DNA of 64,000 nt from Bradyrhizobium sp. CCGB01. GTDB taxonomy: Bacteria; Pseudomonadota; Alphaproteobacteria; Rhizobiales; Xanthobacteraceae. The stretch is taken from positions 5,270,001 through 5,334,000 of the forward strand of contig NZ_JANADK010000001.1 of the NCBI RefSeq assembly GCF_024199795.1, in the 5' to 3' direction. This document shows, piece after piece, positions 37,072 through 46,080 of this stretch. Positions within the stretch are counted from its first letter, which is position 1; every line of letters begins with the position of its first letter. Made by a program: the position numbers and the translations under genes. The notes under the pieces were generated by a model. That model did no database searches and was not told the DNA's origin. It was given only the letters and a program-made list of their open reading frames with translations.

Positions 37072-39389
37072 ATCTGCCTTTCCTCATCCGTCCACTCCAC
37101 CTCATCAGGCATCAGCTCGGGCTGGAGCGGCGCGTCTTCCGTAATCACGTGTCCATCGAGTGCGCGCAGCAAGGCTGCGGCGAGCGCCGGCTTGCGTAGC
37201 GGCTTGGCCAGGAAGTCCGACATGCCCACTTCGCGGCAGATCGTGACGTCCTCGGGGAAGGCGTTGGCGGTCAGCGCAATGATCGGCAAGGCTTCGAAGC
37301 GCCCGCCTTGCGCGCGGATCGCCCGCGTCGCGGCAAGGCCGTCCATGTCCGGCATGCGCACGTCCATCAGCACGACATCGTAGTCGCCTTCTGAGGCCGC
37401 CGCGACGGCCTCGACGCCGTCGGTGACGACGCGCAGTTCGACGTCGAAGGCCCCTAACATCTTGCTCACGACCATGCGGTTGACGGCGTCGTCCTCGGCG
37501 ACCAGCACCTTCAGCGACCGGTCCAGCCCGGCGATCCGCGCCTTGAGCTCGTCGGCTTCATCGCGGCCGGCCGCCTGGTCGGATGCCTGCGCCTGGCTCC
37601 AGGGCAGCACCAGCGTGAAGCGGAAGGTCGAGCCCTCGCCCGGTGTCGAGGTGACGCCAATGGTACCGCCCATCTGCTCGATGATGCGGCGAGAGATCGC
37701 AAGGCCAAGCCCGGTGCCGCCGAAGCGGCGGCTGATCGAGGCGTCGGCCTGGGCGAAGTCGCTGAAGAGTTGCCCGAGCTTCTCGGGCGAGATCCCGATG
37801 CCGCTGTCGGTCACGGTCCACTCGACGGTCGCAAGCAGATCGCGGCGCGCCTGACAGACGGCTGAGATCGTTACTTCGCCTTCGTCGGTGAACTTCACCG
37901 CGTTGGAGGCGAGATTGAGCAGCACCTGCCGGATGCGCGCGACGTCGCCGCGCAGCGTCGGCGGCAGCGCCGGATCGAGCTCGACCTTGATCGCCAGTCC
38001 CTTGCTCTTGGCACTCGCCCGCACGACGGTCGCGACCGCCTCGACCAGCGCCTGCGGGGCGAAGTCGATCGCCTCGAACGCGAAGCGTCCGGCCTCGAGC
38101 TTGGACAGATCGAGGATGTCGTTGAGGATGCGCTGCAGATTGTCGCCGGACTCCCGGATCGTGGTGACGGCCTCGTGCTGCTCCGGATCCAGCCTGGTTT
38201 CCAGCAGCATGCTGGCAAGCCCGAGCACGCCGTTCATCGGCGTGCGGATCTCGTGGCTCATCACCGCCAGGAAGTTGGATTTGGCGCGGCTCTCGGCCTC
38301 CGCCTTTTCCGCGCGCCAGCGCTCGGTGACGTCGCGGCCGAAGCCGCGATAGCCGAGGAACTGCCCGTCGCGGTCATAGGCGGGCTTCGCGGTCAGCGAC
38401 CACAGCCGCGCCTCGCCGCCGGCGACGACCTTGAGGTTCATCTCGTGCAGCGGCTCGCTCTGCTCCATCAGGCCGACGACGTTGTAGGCTGCGCTCTTGT
38501 CCTCGGGACAGAGCATGTCGAGCACGTCGGCGAAATGCGATCCCTTCAGGAGTGGAAGCGGAAGCTGCGCCACTTCGGCGAAGCGTTGCGGCACGTCGAC
38601 CAGATGCCCTTCGGCGTCGGTCTGCCACAGCCAGTCGCTTGCGTTCTCCTGAAAGTCCTTCAGCAGCAGCGAGATGATCTCGGTCTGCCGCTCAAGCTCG
38701 AGCTGGGCCTTGAGATTGCCGAGAAACAGATTGCCCTGCGAGACGATGTTGCGCGCCATGAAGAACGCGAACAGCAGCAGGAACACCGCGGTCACCAGAT
38801 ACGGCCCGGTGCCGCACAGGAGCAGCGCACCGGCACAGGCCATCGTCACGGTCGCGAGATAGACGAGGCCGGCGCGCGGGAAGGTCGACAGCGTGAAGGC
38901 GCCGCCGGACATCATGCCGACCATCAGGCAGGCGAGGATCAGCTGGCTGGTCGGCTCGACCCGGCTGAACAGTGCGAGCGGCAGAGTGCCCCAGATCGCC
39001 GCGAGGAAGAACGCCTGCCGCAGCATCTGCCGCGCGGCGCGCGCCGAGGCCTCCTGCGGCGGGTTCTGGTGAGCGCGCCGCCAGGCGCGCACCGCGAGCG
39101 AGGCGGTGGCGGCAAGGGTCATGCCCCAGATCGCGAGGAAATCGTTCCAGCCCCTGCCCCAAGTCAGGATCAGCACGATGGCGACGTTGAGCATGGTGAC
39201 GGCCATGGTCACCGGGATCTGCCGCGTCACCGCATCGATCTGCTTGGCACGGATGCGGCGCAGCTCGCGCTCGCTGAGATCGGCGGTCATGCCGTCCTCG
39301 ATCTCGAAGCCGCCGAGCCAGTACAGGAACGCGCCGACCAGGCCGTCGCGCGGCTCGCTTGCCCTCATGGATTTGTCCGGCCATCCCAT
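37059..39389 (-). CDS. Hybrid sensor histidine kinase with PAS and receiver domains
   Basis: A 776-residue protein. The N-terminal 230 residues contain about six membrane helices ([20 protein letters not shown] and others). A PAS-like domain (about 245-365, [20 protein letters not shown]) follows. HisKA has [20 protein letters not shown] with the phospho-His. HATPase boxes are [26 protein letters not shown] and [14 protein letters not shown]. The C-terminal receiver has [14 protein letters not shown] and [16 protein letters not shown]. It senses an unknown signal and probably phosphorelays to a histidine phosphotransfer protein elsewhere. The start is uncertain: ATG codons at 39389, 39368 and 39290 are all open. 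Confidence 0.92.
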   Translation of the reverse strand: MGWPDKSMRASEPRDGLVGAFLYWLGGFEIEDGMTADLSERELRRIRAKQIDAVTRQIPVTMAVTMLNVAIVLILTWGRGWNDFLAIWGMTLAATASLAVRAWRRAHQNPPQEASARAARQMLRQAFFLAAIWGTLPLALFSRVEPTSQLILACLMVGMMSGGAFTLSTFPRAGLVYLATVTMACAGALLLCGTGPYLVTAVFLLLFAFFMARNIVSQGNLFLGNLKAQLELERQTEIISLLLKDFQENASDWLWQTDAEGHLVDVPQRFAEVAQLPLPLLKGSHFADVLDMLCPEDKSAAYNVVGLMEQSEPLHEMNLKVVAGGEARLWSLTAKPAYDRDGQFLGYRGFGRDVTERWRAEKAEAESRAKSNFLAVMSHEIRTPMNGVLGLASMLLETRLDPEQHEAVTTIRESGDNLQRILNDILDLSKLEAGRFAFEAIDFAPQALVEAVATVVRASAKSKGLAIKVELDPALPPTLRGDVARIRQVLLNLASNAVKFTDEGEVTISAVCQARRDLLATVEWTVTDSGIGISPEKLGQLFSDFAQADASISRRFGGTGLGLAISRRIIEQMGGTIGVTSTPGEGSTFRFTLVLPWSQAQASDQAAGRDEADELKARIAGLDRSLKVLVAEDDAVNRMVVSKMLGAFDVELRVVTDGVEAVAAASEGDYDVVLMDVRMPDMDGLAATRAIRAQGGRFEALPIIALTANAFPEDVTICREVGMSDFLAKPLRKPALAAALLRALDGHVITEDAPLQPELMPDEVEWTDEERQMTGA

Positions 39390-39523
39390 TCGAAAAACCT
39401 TTTCGGTATCAATGGCCCAGGCCCGGCTTCAACCGGGTTAATTTTGTGGGAGATTTTGCGGCGTCCTTGACGGGCGTGTTTGCAGTTTGTTCTAACCATG
39501 GCCCCTGCCCGGAGCCCGCCGAC

Positions 39524-40321
39524 ATGCCCATCAGAGTTGCCACCTGGAACGTGAATTCGGTCCGGCAGCGGATCGATCTGCTGCTGACCTGGCTGAAAGA
39601 GTGCCAGCCGGACATCGTCTGCCTCCAGGAGATCAAATGCGTCGACGAGGCCTTCCCGCGACTGGAGATCGAGGCGCTCGGCTACAACGTGGTCACCCAC
39701 GGTCAGAAGACCTTCAACGGCGTCGCTTTGCTCTCGAAGCTCCGCTTCGAGGAGACCAAGTCGGGGCTCGCCGGCGACGACGAGGACGCCCATGCGCGCT
39801 TCCTCGAGGGCGTGGTCACGCTGAAGCGCGGGGTGCTGCGCATCGCCTGCCTCTATCTGCCCAATGGCAATCCGGTCGGGACCGAGAAATATCCCTACAA
39901 GCTCAAATGGATGTCGCGGCTCCTTGAGTATTCGAAGGAGCGCCTCAAGGCCGAGGAGCCGCTGATCCTCGCGGGCGACTTCAACGTCATCCCGCATGCC
40001 CGCGACGTCCATAATCCCGCCGCCTGGACCGAGGACGCCCTGTTCAAGGCCGAGACGCGGGAGAGCTTTCAGTCCCTGCTCGGCCTCGGCCTCACCGACG
40101 CCCTGCGCGCGGTCACCGACGAGCCCGGGCTCTACACCTTCTGGGACTACCAGGCCGGCGCCTGGCAGAAGAATCATGGCTTGCGGATCGACCATCTGCT
40201 GCTGTCGCCGCAAGCCAGCGACCGGCTCGCCAATGTCGGCATCGACAGCTATGTGCGGGCTTGGGAGAAGCCGTCAGACCACGTGCCGGTATGGGCGGAT
40301 CTGGATCTCGAGGCGGCTTGA
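39524..40321 (+). CDS. xth: Exodeoxyribonuclease III
   Basis: A 265-residue enzyme of the endonuclease/exonuclease/phosphatase fold. RVATWNVNSVRQRIDLLLTW opens it, CLQEIKCVDEAFP carries the metal-binding Glu, LAGDFNVIPHARDVHNP the catalytic Asp/Asn pair, and LRIDHLLLSP the final Asp-His. It acts as a 3'-5' exonuclease and AP endonuclease in base-excision repair. ATG 39524 with GGAG 9 bases upstream is chosen; the open frame further upstream overlaps the kinase gene. Confidence 0.95.
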   Translation: MPIRVATWNVNSVRQRIDLLLTWLKECQPDIVCLQEIKCVDEAFPRLEIEALGYNVVTHGQKTFNGVALLSKLRFEETKSGLAGDDEDAHARFLEGVVTLKRGVLRIACLYLPNGNPVGTEKYPYKLKWMSRLLEYSKERLKAEEPLILAGDFNVIPHARDVHNPAAWTEDALFKAETRESFQSLLGLGLTDALRAVTDEPGLYTFWDYQAGAWQKNHGLRIDHLLLSPQASDRLANVGIDSYVRAWEKPSDHVPVWADLDLEAA

Positions 40322-40358
40322 GCCGGTGCGGGTGGGGATCCTGGATTACCCCAGCAGA

Positions 40359-40373
40359 CTGCGCTTCGCGCAG
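40359..40373. terminator. Small hairpin between convergent xth and the ExoR-like gene
   Basis: CTGCGC-TTC-GCGCAG gives a 6-bp stem in the 84-base gap between the two stops. Short, no T-run, so only a possibility. Confidence 0.3.
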
Positions 40374-40405
40374 CCGCGAGCCGACCCGGCCAATACGGGT
40401 ACCGA

Positions 40406-41233
40406 CTACCGGCGGCCCTGAACGCCCTGCACCCACTGTTCCAGCATTTGCAGGCACATGGCGCGGTCGTCGTCGGAGGCCTTGGCGAAAGCGCGGTTGT
40501 AGCTTTCCTTGATCCAGGTCTCCTCGATCCCGGCGCTGTCACGCGCCAGCGTCAGCCACATCAGGCCGCGCGCGGCCTGCCGCGGCAGGCGGTCGCCGTT
40601 GAACAGCATCTGGCCGAGCAGCGCCTGCGCCTCGTGCTGGCCCTTCTGGGCGGCAAGGCCGAGCCAGCGCGCGCCATAGCGGAAATCCTCGCGCGAGGCG
40701 TCGGGGGTCTTCAGATACAGCCGGGCGAGATCGTACTGCGCATCCGCATTGCCGAAATAGGAGGCCGCGTAGGAGAACATCTCCCGCGCCCGGTCCGGGT
40801 CGGCCTTGATCTTCGAGTTCGGGATGCCGGCGAGATAATAACGGCCGAGCGCGACGAAGGCATTGGCCACGACCTGCGCCTGCGGCGCTGACGGGCTGTC
40901 CTCGGCATGCGCATTGGCGATGCGGCTGAAATATTCGAAGGCGCGCACATCGTCCTGGGCGACACCGTCGCCGTTGGCATACATGCGGCCGAGCTTGAAC
41001 TGGGCGCCGGGATGGCCGCCTTCGGCGGCATATTGCAGGGCGCTGAGCGAGGTTTCCTGGGGTGCGGTCGTCGGCGCGACCTTGCTGCGGACGGTCCCGG
41101 CGGCGCCCGGCAAGGTCGTCACGACCGGGATGGTCGCGTCCTTGCTGGCCGAACCGTCAAAGGCGAGCGCCGGCGCGGCCAGCGCACTGGCCCCCAACAC
41201 AAACGCAACTATGGTACGCCTAGATGTCCGCAT
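40406..41233 (-). CDS. ExoR-like periplasmic Sel1-repeat protein
   Basis: A 275-residue protein with a signal peptide (RTIVAFVLGASALAAPALAF). Sel1-type helix pairs cover about residues 65-260: QYAAEGGHPGAQFKLGRMYA, FVALGRYYLAGIPNSKIKAD, YAASYFGNADAQYDLARLYL, ARWLGLAAQKGQHEAQALLG. The IPNSKIKADP and YFGNADAQ stretches resemble rhizobial ExoR, the periplasmic inhibitor of the ExoS-ChvI system that controls exopolysaccharide. Orthology is likely but not proved. The start overlaps the ilvD stop region by 14 bases on the same strand, so it may be co-transcribed with ilvD. Confidence 0.82.
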   Translation of the reverse strand: MRTSRRTIVAFVLGASALAAPALAFDGSASKDATIPVVTTLPGAAGTVRSKVAPTTAPQETSLSALQYAAEGGHPGAQFKLGRMYANGDGVAQDDVRAFEYFSRIANAHAEDSPSAPQAQVVANAFVALGRYYLAGIPNSKIKADPDRAREMFSYAASYFGNADAQYDLARLYLKTPDASREDFRYGARWLGLAAQKGQHEAQALLGQMLFNGDRLPRQAARGLMWLTLARDSAGIEETWIKESYNRAFAKASDDDRAMCLQMLEQWVQGVQGRR

Positions 41234-42944
41234 AGCACTGTTTCTCGTGCGCGCCGCCCGGATGGGTTACTGCCCCACCGACCGCTGGTCCAACCTGCTG
41301 AGCATATTTCCAGAGCGCACCCGACGTGTGGTTAGTCGCGCGAGCGCTCCATTTGGTTTTGCGCTGGGCGAGCTCCTGGTCGCTCAAATTTACGTTAAGG
41401 GTACCGGCGACGGCGTCGATCTCGATGATATCGCCGTCCTCGAGCAGCCCGATCGGGCCGCCGATGGCGGCTTCCGGGCCGACATGGCCGATGCAGAAGC
41501 CGCGGGTGGCGCCGGAGAAGCGGCCATCGGTGATGAGCGCGATCTTGCCGCCCATGCCCTGGCCGGTCAGCGCCGCGGTGGTCTGGAGCATTTCCCGCAT
41601 GCCGGGACCGCCCTTGGGCCCCTCGTAGCGGATCACGATGACTTCGCCTTCGCGGTAGGTGCGCTTCTGGACTGCCTCGAAAGCATCCTCCTCGCGGTCG
41701 AAGCACCTGGCCGGACCGGTAAACCTGAGGTTGGACATTCCCGCGACTTTCACGATCGCACCTTCTGGCGCCAGATTGCCCTTCAGACCGACCACACCGC
41801 CAGTCACGGTGATGGGCTTATCTGCCGGGTGCACCACGTCTTGGTGCGGATTCCATTTCACGCTTTTGAGGTTTTCGGCGATCGTTCGACCGGTAACCGT
41901 AATGCAGTCACCGTGGAGAAATCCGTTGTCGAGCAGCGTCTTCATCAGAAGCGGTATGCCACCTACTTCAAACATGTCTTTGGCGACATAACGGCCGCCC
42001 GGCTTCAAATCCGCGACATATGGTGTCTTTTTGAAGATTTCGGCGACGTCGAACAGGTCGAACTTGATGCCGGCCTCGTGCGCGATCGCCGGCAGGTGCA
42101 GTGCAGCATTGGTCGAACCACCGGACGCCGCGACCACGGCGGCGGCGTTCTCCAGCGCCTTGCGGGTAACGATGTCGCGCGGCCGCAGGTTGGAGGCGAT
42201 CAGGTCCATGACCTTCTCGCCCGCGGTCATGCAGAAAGCGTCGCGGATCTCGTACGGTGCCGGGGCGCCGGCCGAGTACGGCAGCGCGAGGCCGATCGCC
42301 TCGGAGACGGTCGCCATGGTGTTGGCGGTGAACTGCGCGCCGCAGGCGCCCGCCGAGGGGCACGCCACGCGCTCGATCTCGTCGAGGTCCTCGTCCGACA
42401 TGGCACCGACCGAGTGCTTGCCGACCGCCTCGAACATGTCCTGCACGGTGACCTGCTGTCCGCGGAAATTGCCGGGCAGGATCGAGCCGCCATAGATGAA
42501 GATCGAGGGGACGTTGAGGCGGACCATCGCCATCATCATGCCCGGCAGCGACTTGTCGCAGCCGGCGAGTCCAACCAGGGCGTCATAGGCGTGGCCGCGG
42601 ACGGTCAGTTCGACCGAGTCGGCGATGCACTCGCGCGACGGCAGCGACGAGCGCATGCCGTCATGGCCCATGGCGATGCCGTCGGTGACGGTGATGGTGC
42701 AGAATTCACGGGGGGTGCCGCCGGCCGACGCCACGCCCTTCTTCACCGCCTGCGCCTGACGCATCAGGGCGATGTTGCAGGGAGCAGCCTCGTTCCAGCA
42801 TGAGGCGACGCCGACGAAGGGCTGGTGGATCTGGTCGGTGGTCAGACCCATGGCGTAGAAGTAGGACCGGTGCGGCGCGCGCGCAGGGCCTTCCGTCACG
42901 TGACGGCTCGGCAGCCTCTGCTTGATGTCGGTCTTCGCGTCCAT
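41220..42944 (-). CDS. ilvD: Dihydroxy-acid dehydratase
   Basis: A 574-residue protein of the IlvD/Edd family. VASCWNEAAPCNIALMRQAQ, VGLAGCDKSLPGMMMAMVRL and CPSAGACGAQFTANTMATVS give the three Cys of the Fe-S cluster. ITDGRFSGATRGFCIGHVGP is the C-terminal signature. It dehydrates dihydroxy acids in valine and isoleucine synthesis. The third Cys (SAGACG) fits a [2Fe-2S] or [4Fe-4S] type enzyme. The related sugar-acid dehydratases share this fold, so a sugar-acid role cannot be wholly excluded. Confidence 0.92.
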   Translation of the reverse strand: MDAKTDIKQRLPSRHVTEGPARAPHRSYFYAMGLTTDQIHQPFVGVASCWNEAAPCNIALMRQAQAVKKGVASAGGTPREFCTITVTDGIAMGHDGMRSSLPSRECIADSVELTVRGHAYDALVGLAGCDKSLPGMMMAMVRLNVPSIFIYGGSILPGNFRGQQVTVQDMFEAVGKHSVGAMSDEDLDEIERVACPSAGACGAQFTANTMATVSEAIGLALPYSAGAPAPYEIRDAFCMTAGEKVMDLIASNLRPRDIVTRKALENAAAVVAASGGSTNAALHLPAIAHEAGIKFDLFDVAEIFKKTPYVADLKPGGRYVAKDMFEVGGIPLLMKTLLDNGFLHGDCITVTGRTIAENLKSVKWNPHQDVVHPADKPITVTGGVVGLKGNLAPEGAIVKVAGMSNLRFTGPARCFDREEDAFEAVQKRTYREGEVIVIRYEGPKGGPGMREMLQTTAALTGQGMGGKIALITDGRFSGATRGFCIGHVGPEAAIGGPIGLLEDGDIIEIDAVAGTLNVNLSDQELAQRKTKWSARATNHTSGALWKYAQQVGPAVGGAVTHPGGAHEKQCYADI

Positions 42945-43600
42945 CGCAAACCAGTTTCCCCGGCCAACCCTTTCAGACCCGAAAAATCAGAGCCAAGATT
43001 TGAATCGACCTTGGGATTTCTCGTTCTTCAAAGACCGCCGCTACCCTTCAAACTTTAGAGCGATTTTATTCATATCCGGGTGTGGCCAAAAAGCGGCGCT
43101 GATGCGAACGGACGGAGATAAGGGTTTAATCCAAGATGAGTGTTGCAGAGACGGCACAATCGTGGCTCGGAGGACACGGCTAGGCTTACCGTGATACCCG
43201 CAGTTGGAAGGTCGTTCACAACTTCAGATTTTGTGGCTGGAACGACGCACCCGGCTTCATCCTATGCGAAGGCGCCTCTGCTGAGTCGCGACACTTCTGG
43301 TCCTGTCCCTCCTGAAGTTGCGAGGCATGGGACGTAGCGCGCCCCATAGAGAGCCCCATCGCGCCGCAGAACGCACCTCAGCGACAACGGCTTTGCCATT
43401 GCGCGGGATGACGTCTTGTTCGCCGCATCGATTTCTGCACCCCAACGACGGACACACCTTCGCGTCCTCGCGGCGCATTCCGCCCGAGCTTTGCTTTGCT
43501 TTGCTCGCCCCACCCTCATATCCGGGGGCGCAGGGAAGGCCGGGTGCCGGCCGCACCCGCGGTCGGGACGCCCGTCGGTCCGAAGCTTCCCGGCCTGGCG
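42945..43600. other. Intergenic region with a probable dispersed repeat
   Basis: The part beside 42945 should hold the ilvD promoter. The part from about 43250 to 43600 reads as degenerate, frame-free sequence resembling the dispersed Bradyrhizobium intergenic repeats (it includes a GCTTTGCTTTGCTTTGCTC pentamer run around 43488-43506). Short open frames in it lack ribosome sites. I see no gene here. Confidence 0.55.
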
Positions 43601-44050
43601 TTATTCGTGCGGGAGGTGATATCCGCGACCACGATAATCAAAGTCCACGAGTTCGCAGATCCGAACCAAGGGATCGGCGGGCGCCGCGTAATAGGCCCGG
43701 ATCTCCTTGATGAGACCGGTCGCCTCGTCGAACACATACCATTCGTCGCCACGCAGCGCGGTATTCTGCTTGCGCTTCCAATGGGTCCATTCGATCACGG
43801 CTTCCGGCGCCGTCGACGAGCACAGGATCTTTTCGATCGTCCATTGCGAGCCGAGAGTCTCGACGCACCAGATCCATTTGCGCGCAATGGTCTCGGCGCC
43901 GCGCCACGGAATGTCCGGCAAGCCCCGTGGAAAATAATGGACTGCGTCCGCGGTGAAGCAGGACATCAGGGCCTCGTGGTCAGCAGCGTTGCAGGCGTCG
44001 AAATAGCGACGGATCGTCGCCTCCATGGCGGCGGGCGATGTATTGCTCAT
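43601..44050 (-). CDS. NTF2-like/SnoaL-like protein
   Basis: A 149-residue cone-fold protein: MEATIRRYFDACNAADHEAL and MSCFTADAVHYFPRGLPDIP are the N-terminal helix and first strands of the nuclear transport factor 2 superfamily, and IEWTHWKRKQ and IKEIRAYYA the later strands. The fold serves as a small isomerase, dehydratase or binding pocket, and the activity cannot be told. One base separates its ATG from the stop of the RraA-like gene, so it is the fourth gene of the cluster on this strand. Confidence 0.85.
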   Translation of the reverse strand: MSNTSPAAMEATIRRYFDACNAADHEALMSCFTADAVHYFPRGLPDIPWRGAETIARKWIWCVETLGSQWTIEKILCSSTAPEAVIEWTHWKRKQNTALRGDEWYVFDEATGLIKEIRAYYAAPADPLVRICELVDFDYRGRGYHLPHE

Positions 44051-44051
44051 C

Positions 44052-44831
44052 TCACCCTCCCGCCCGGATCGTCGTCGCGCTCGCCGGATCCGCGCCGGCC
44101 TTCTTCCAGGCCTCGAAATCGGCACGGACGGCAGGCGTCGGCGGATAGACGCCATAAAGCGGCTCGCCTGCGCCGATGCGATACGACAGGTATTTCTCGA
44201 GTTGGTCCCGCTTCTCGCAGAGGTCGGCCATCTCGGCCGCCAGATGCCGCGGCACGACGGTAATGCCGTCGCCGTCGCCAACGATGACATCTCCCGGATA
44301 GACCGCGACATCGGCGCACGCGATGGGCACGTTGAGGTCGGCGACCCGGTGATAGGACAGCCGTGTCGATGCCGTGACCTGCCGCGCATAGGCCGGGAAA
44401 TCGAGCTGCGCCAGTTCCTGGCCGTCACGAAACGCGCCATCGGTGACGATCCCTGCTGCGCCGCGCACCTTCATCCGCGTTGGTAGCATCGCCCCGGCCG
44501 ATGCGGCGCGCGGATCGTTGCGACTGTCGATCACCAGCACGTGGCCGGGCGGAATGTTCTCGACCGCCTCCCATTGCAGATTGTCGGCGTTCGGATGCGA
44601 AGTGAGCGTCTCGATCGTGTCGAGATCCTCGCGCGCCGGGATCATGCGCATGGTGAAGGCCTCGCCGGCGAAGCGGACCGCATCCCTGTTCATCGGCACC
44701 AGCCCGACCAGAAAACACTGGCGCAGGCCCTTCTTGAACAGCTCGGTGGTCAGCGAACCCGAGGAGACGTCCCTCAGCCGGCGGATGACGGAAGGATCGA
44801 GGGGCTGCAACTTTGTCTTTGGCTCATACAT
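44052..44831 (-). CDS. RraA-like/4-hydroxy-4-methyl-2-oxoglutarate aldolase-like protein
   Basis: A 259-residue protein of the RraA family. MIPAREDLDTIETL, GAAGIVTDGAFRDGQEL with the metal-binding Asp, and VGDGDGITVVPRHLAAEMAD are its landmarks. The family includes class II pyruvate aldolases (HMG/CHA aldolase) and RNase E inhibitors. In a sugar-acid gene cluster an aldolase or related lyase is the better guess. The start has GGGAGAA 7 bases upstream. Next in the same operon as the enolase-superfamily gene 12 bases upstream. Confidence 0.9.
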   Translation of the reverse strand: MYEPKTKLQPLDPSVIRRLRDVSSGSLTTELFKKGLRQCFLVGLVPMNRDAVRFAGEAFTMRMIPAREDLDTIETLTSHPNADNLQWEAVENIPPGHVLVIDSRNDPRAASAGAMLPTRMKVRGAAGIVTDGAFRDGQELAQLDFPAYARQVTASTRLSYHRVADLNVPIACADVAVYPGDVIVGDGDGITVVPRHLAAEMADLCEKRDQLEKYLSYRIGAGEPLYGVYPPTPAVRADFEAWKKAGADPASATTIRAGG

Positions 44832-44843
44832 GGCGGTTCTCCC

Positions 44844-46043
44844 TCAGGGGCGCTTGCCGACCTCGTGGACGTCGCGCGCCCAGGCGCGCGCCTGTTCCGA
44901 CAGACTGAAGCCGAGACCGGGCCGGTTCGGCACGATCATGCGGCCGTTCACGACTTCGAGCTTCTCGTTGAACATCGCCTCCGACCACTCGAAATGCTCG
45001 ACCCAGGGTTCGCGCGCATAGGCGGCCGTCAGGTGCAGATGGATCTCCATGCAGTAATGCGGAGCGAGCTGAAGCTTCCTGTGATCGGCGAGCGCGAGGA
45101 TCTTGAGGAACGGCGTGATGCCGCCGACGCGCGGCGCGTCGGGCTGGATGAAGTCGACCGAATTGTTGCGGATCAGTTCGTAGTGCTCGTCGACACTCGT
45201 CAACATCTCGCCGGTCGCGATGGGGGTCGCAAGCTCGGCCGCGAGCGCGGCATGGCCCTCGTAGTCGTAGGCGTCGAGCGGTTCCTCGATCCAGGTCAGG
45301 TTGAACTGCTCGGCGATACGTCCAAAGCGCAAGGCGGTGGTGCGGTCCCATTGCTGGTTGGCGTCGATCGCGAGCGGAACGTCGCCGATATGATTGCGCA
45401 CCGCCTCGATGCGCTTGAGGTCCACCATCGGATCGGGCTGGCCGACCTTCAGCTTGATGGCGCCGATGCCCCTGTCGAGCGCCATGCTGACGCGCTCCTT
45501 CACCTCCTCGATCGGCATCGAGAGGTATCCGCCCGAGGTGTTGTAGCAGCGCACGGAATCGCGATGGGCGCCGAGCAGCTTTGCCAGCGGCAGTTCGGCG
45601 CGCTTGGCCTTGAGATCCCACAACGCGATGTCGAAGGCGGCGATCGCCTGCGTGGACATGCCGCTGCGGCCGACCGAGGCGCCGGCCCAGACCAGCTTGT
45701 CCCAGAGCCGCGCGATATCGCTCGGATCCTCGCCGATCAGCTCGCCGGCGATCTCCTTTGCATGCGCGAACTGGCCCGGACCGCCGGCGCGCTTCGAATA
45801 GCTGTAGCCAATACCGCTATGGCCGTTCTCGGTCTCGATCTCCGCAAACAGGAAGGCGATCTCGGTGAGCGGCTTCTGCCGGCCGGTGAGAACCTTTGCG
45901 TCGCTGATCGCCTGGGCTAGCGGCAGGAAGACGAGCGACGTCCGCACCCAGGCGATCCGGTCGGTCGTGGCTTCGCCGGCCGCAAGACCGGCAGCCAGCG
46001 GGTTGGCGATGATGCGCGTATTGGCCTGCGTGTGGACGTTCAT
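44844..46043 (-). CDS. Enolase-superfamily (mandelate racemase/MLE) dehydratase
   Basis: A 399-residue protein. GIGAIKLKVGQ gives the KxK base, LAIDANQQW, WIEEPLDAYD and IATGEMLTS the three metal ligands, and LAPHYCMEIHLHL the catalytic His region. Substrate is probably a sugar acid: the family includes galactarate, talarate and altronate-type dehydratases, and L-talarate/galactarate dehydratase is the closest in general form. That is an inference. An AAGGAGA lies 7 bases before the ATG. The MFS gene lies 37 bases upstream. Confidence 0.9.
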   Translation of the reverse strand: MNVHTQANTRIIANPLAAGLAAGEATTDRIAWVRTSLVFLPLAQAISDAKVLTGRQKPLTEIAFLFAEIETENGHSGIGYSYSKRAGGPGQFAHAKEIAGELIGEDPSDIARLWDKLVWAGASVGRSGMSTQAIAAFDIALWDLKAKRAELPLAKLLGAHRDSVRCYNTSGGYLSMPIEEVKERVSMALDRGIGAIKLKVGQPDPMVDLKRIEAVRNHIGDVPLAIDANQQWDRTTALRFGRIAEQFNLTWIEEPLDAYDYEGHAALAAELATPIATGEMLTSVDEHYELIRNNSVDFIQPDAPRVGGITPFLKILALADHRKLQLAPHYCMEIHLHLTAAYAREPWVEHFEWSEAMFNEKLEVVNGRMIVPNRPGLGFSLSEQARAWARDVHEVGKRP

Positions 46044-46080
46044 GGCTTTCTCCTTTGATGTGGATTTTCAGGTGATGAGG

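Noticed and set aside
38175..39470. 431-codon open frame antisense to the hybrid kinase
   Set aside because: Composition-driven; Arg/Glu/Gln-rich without any domain, and the kinase is unambiguous.
40863..42803. 646-codon open frame antisense to ilvD
   Set aside because: ilvD has all its Cys motifs in the other strand; the antisense frame is a mirror of its codon bias.
43257..43556. Possible 99-residue gene before the NTF2-like gene
   Set aside because: No ribosome site, no fold-like pattern; it lies in repeat-like intergenic sequence.
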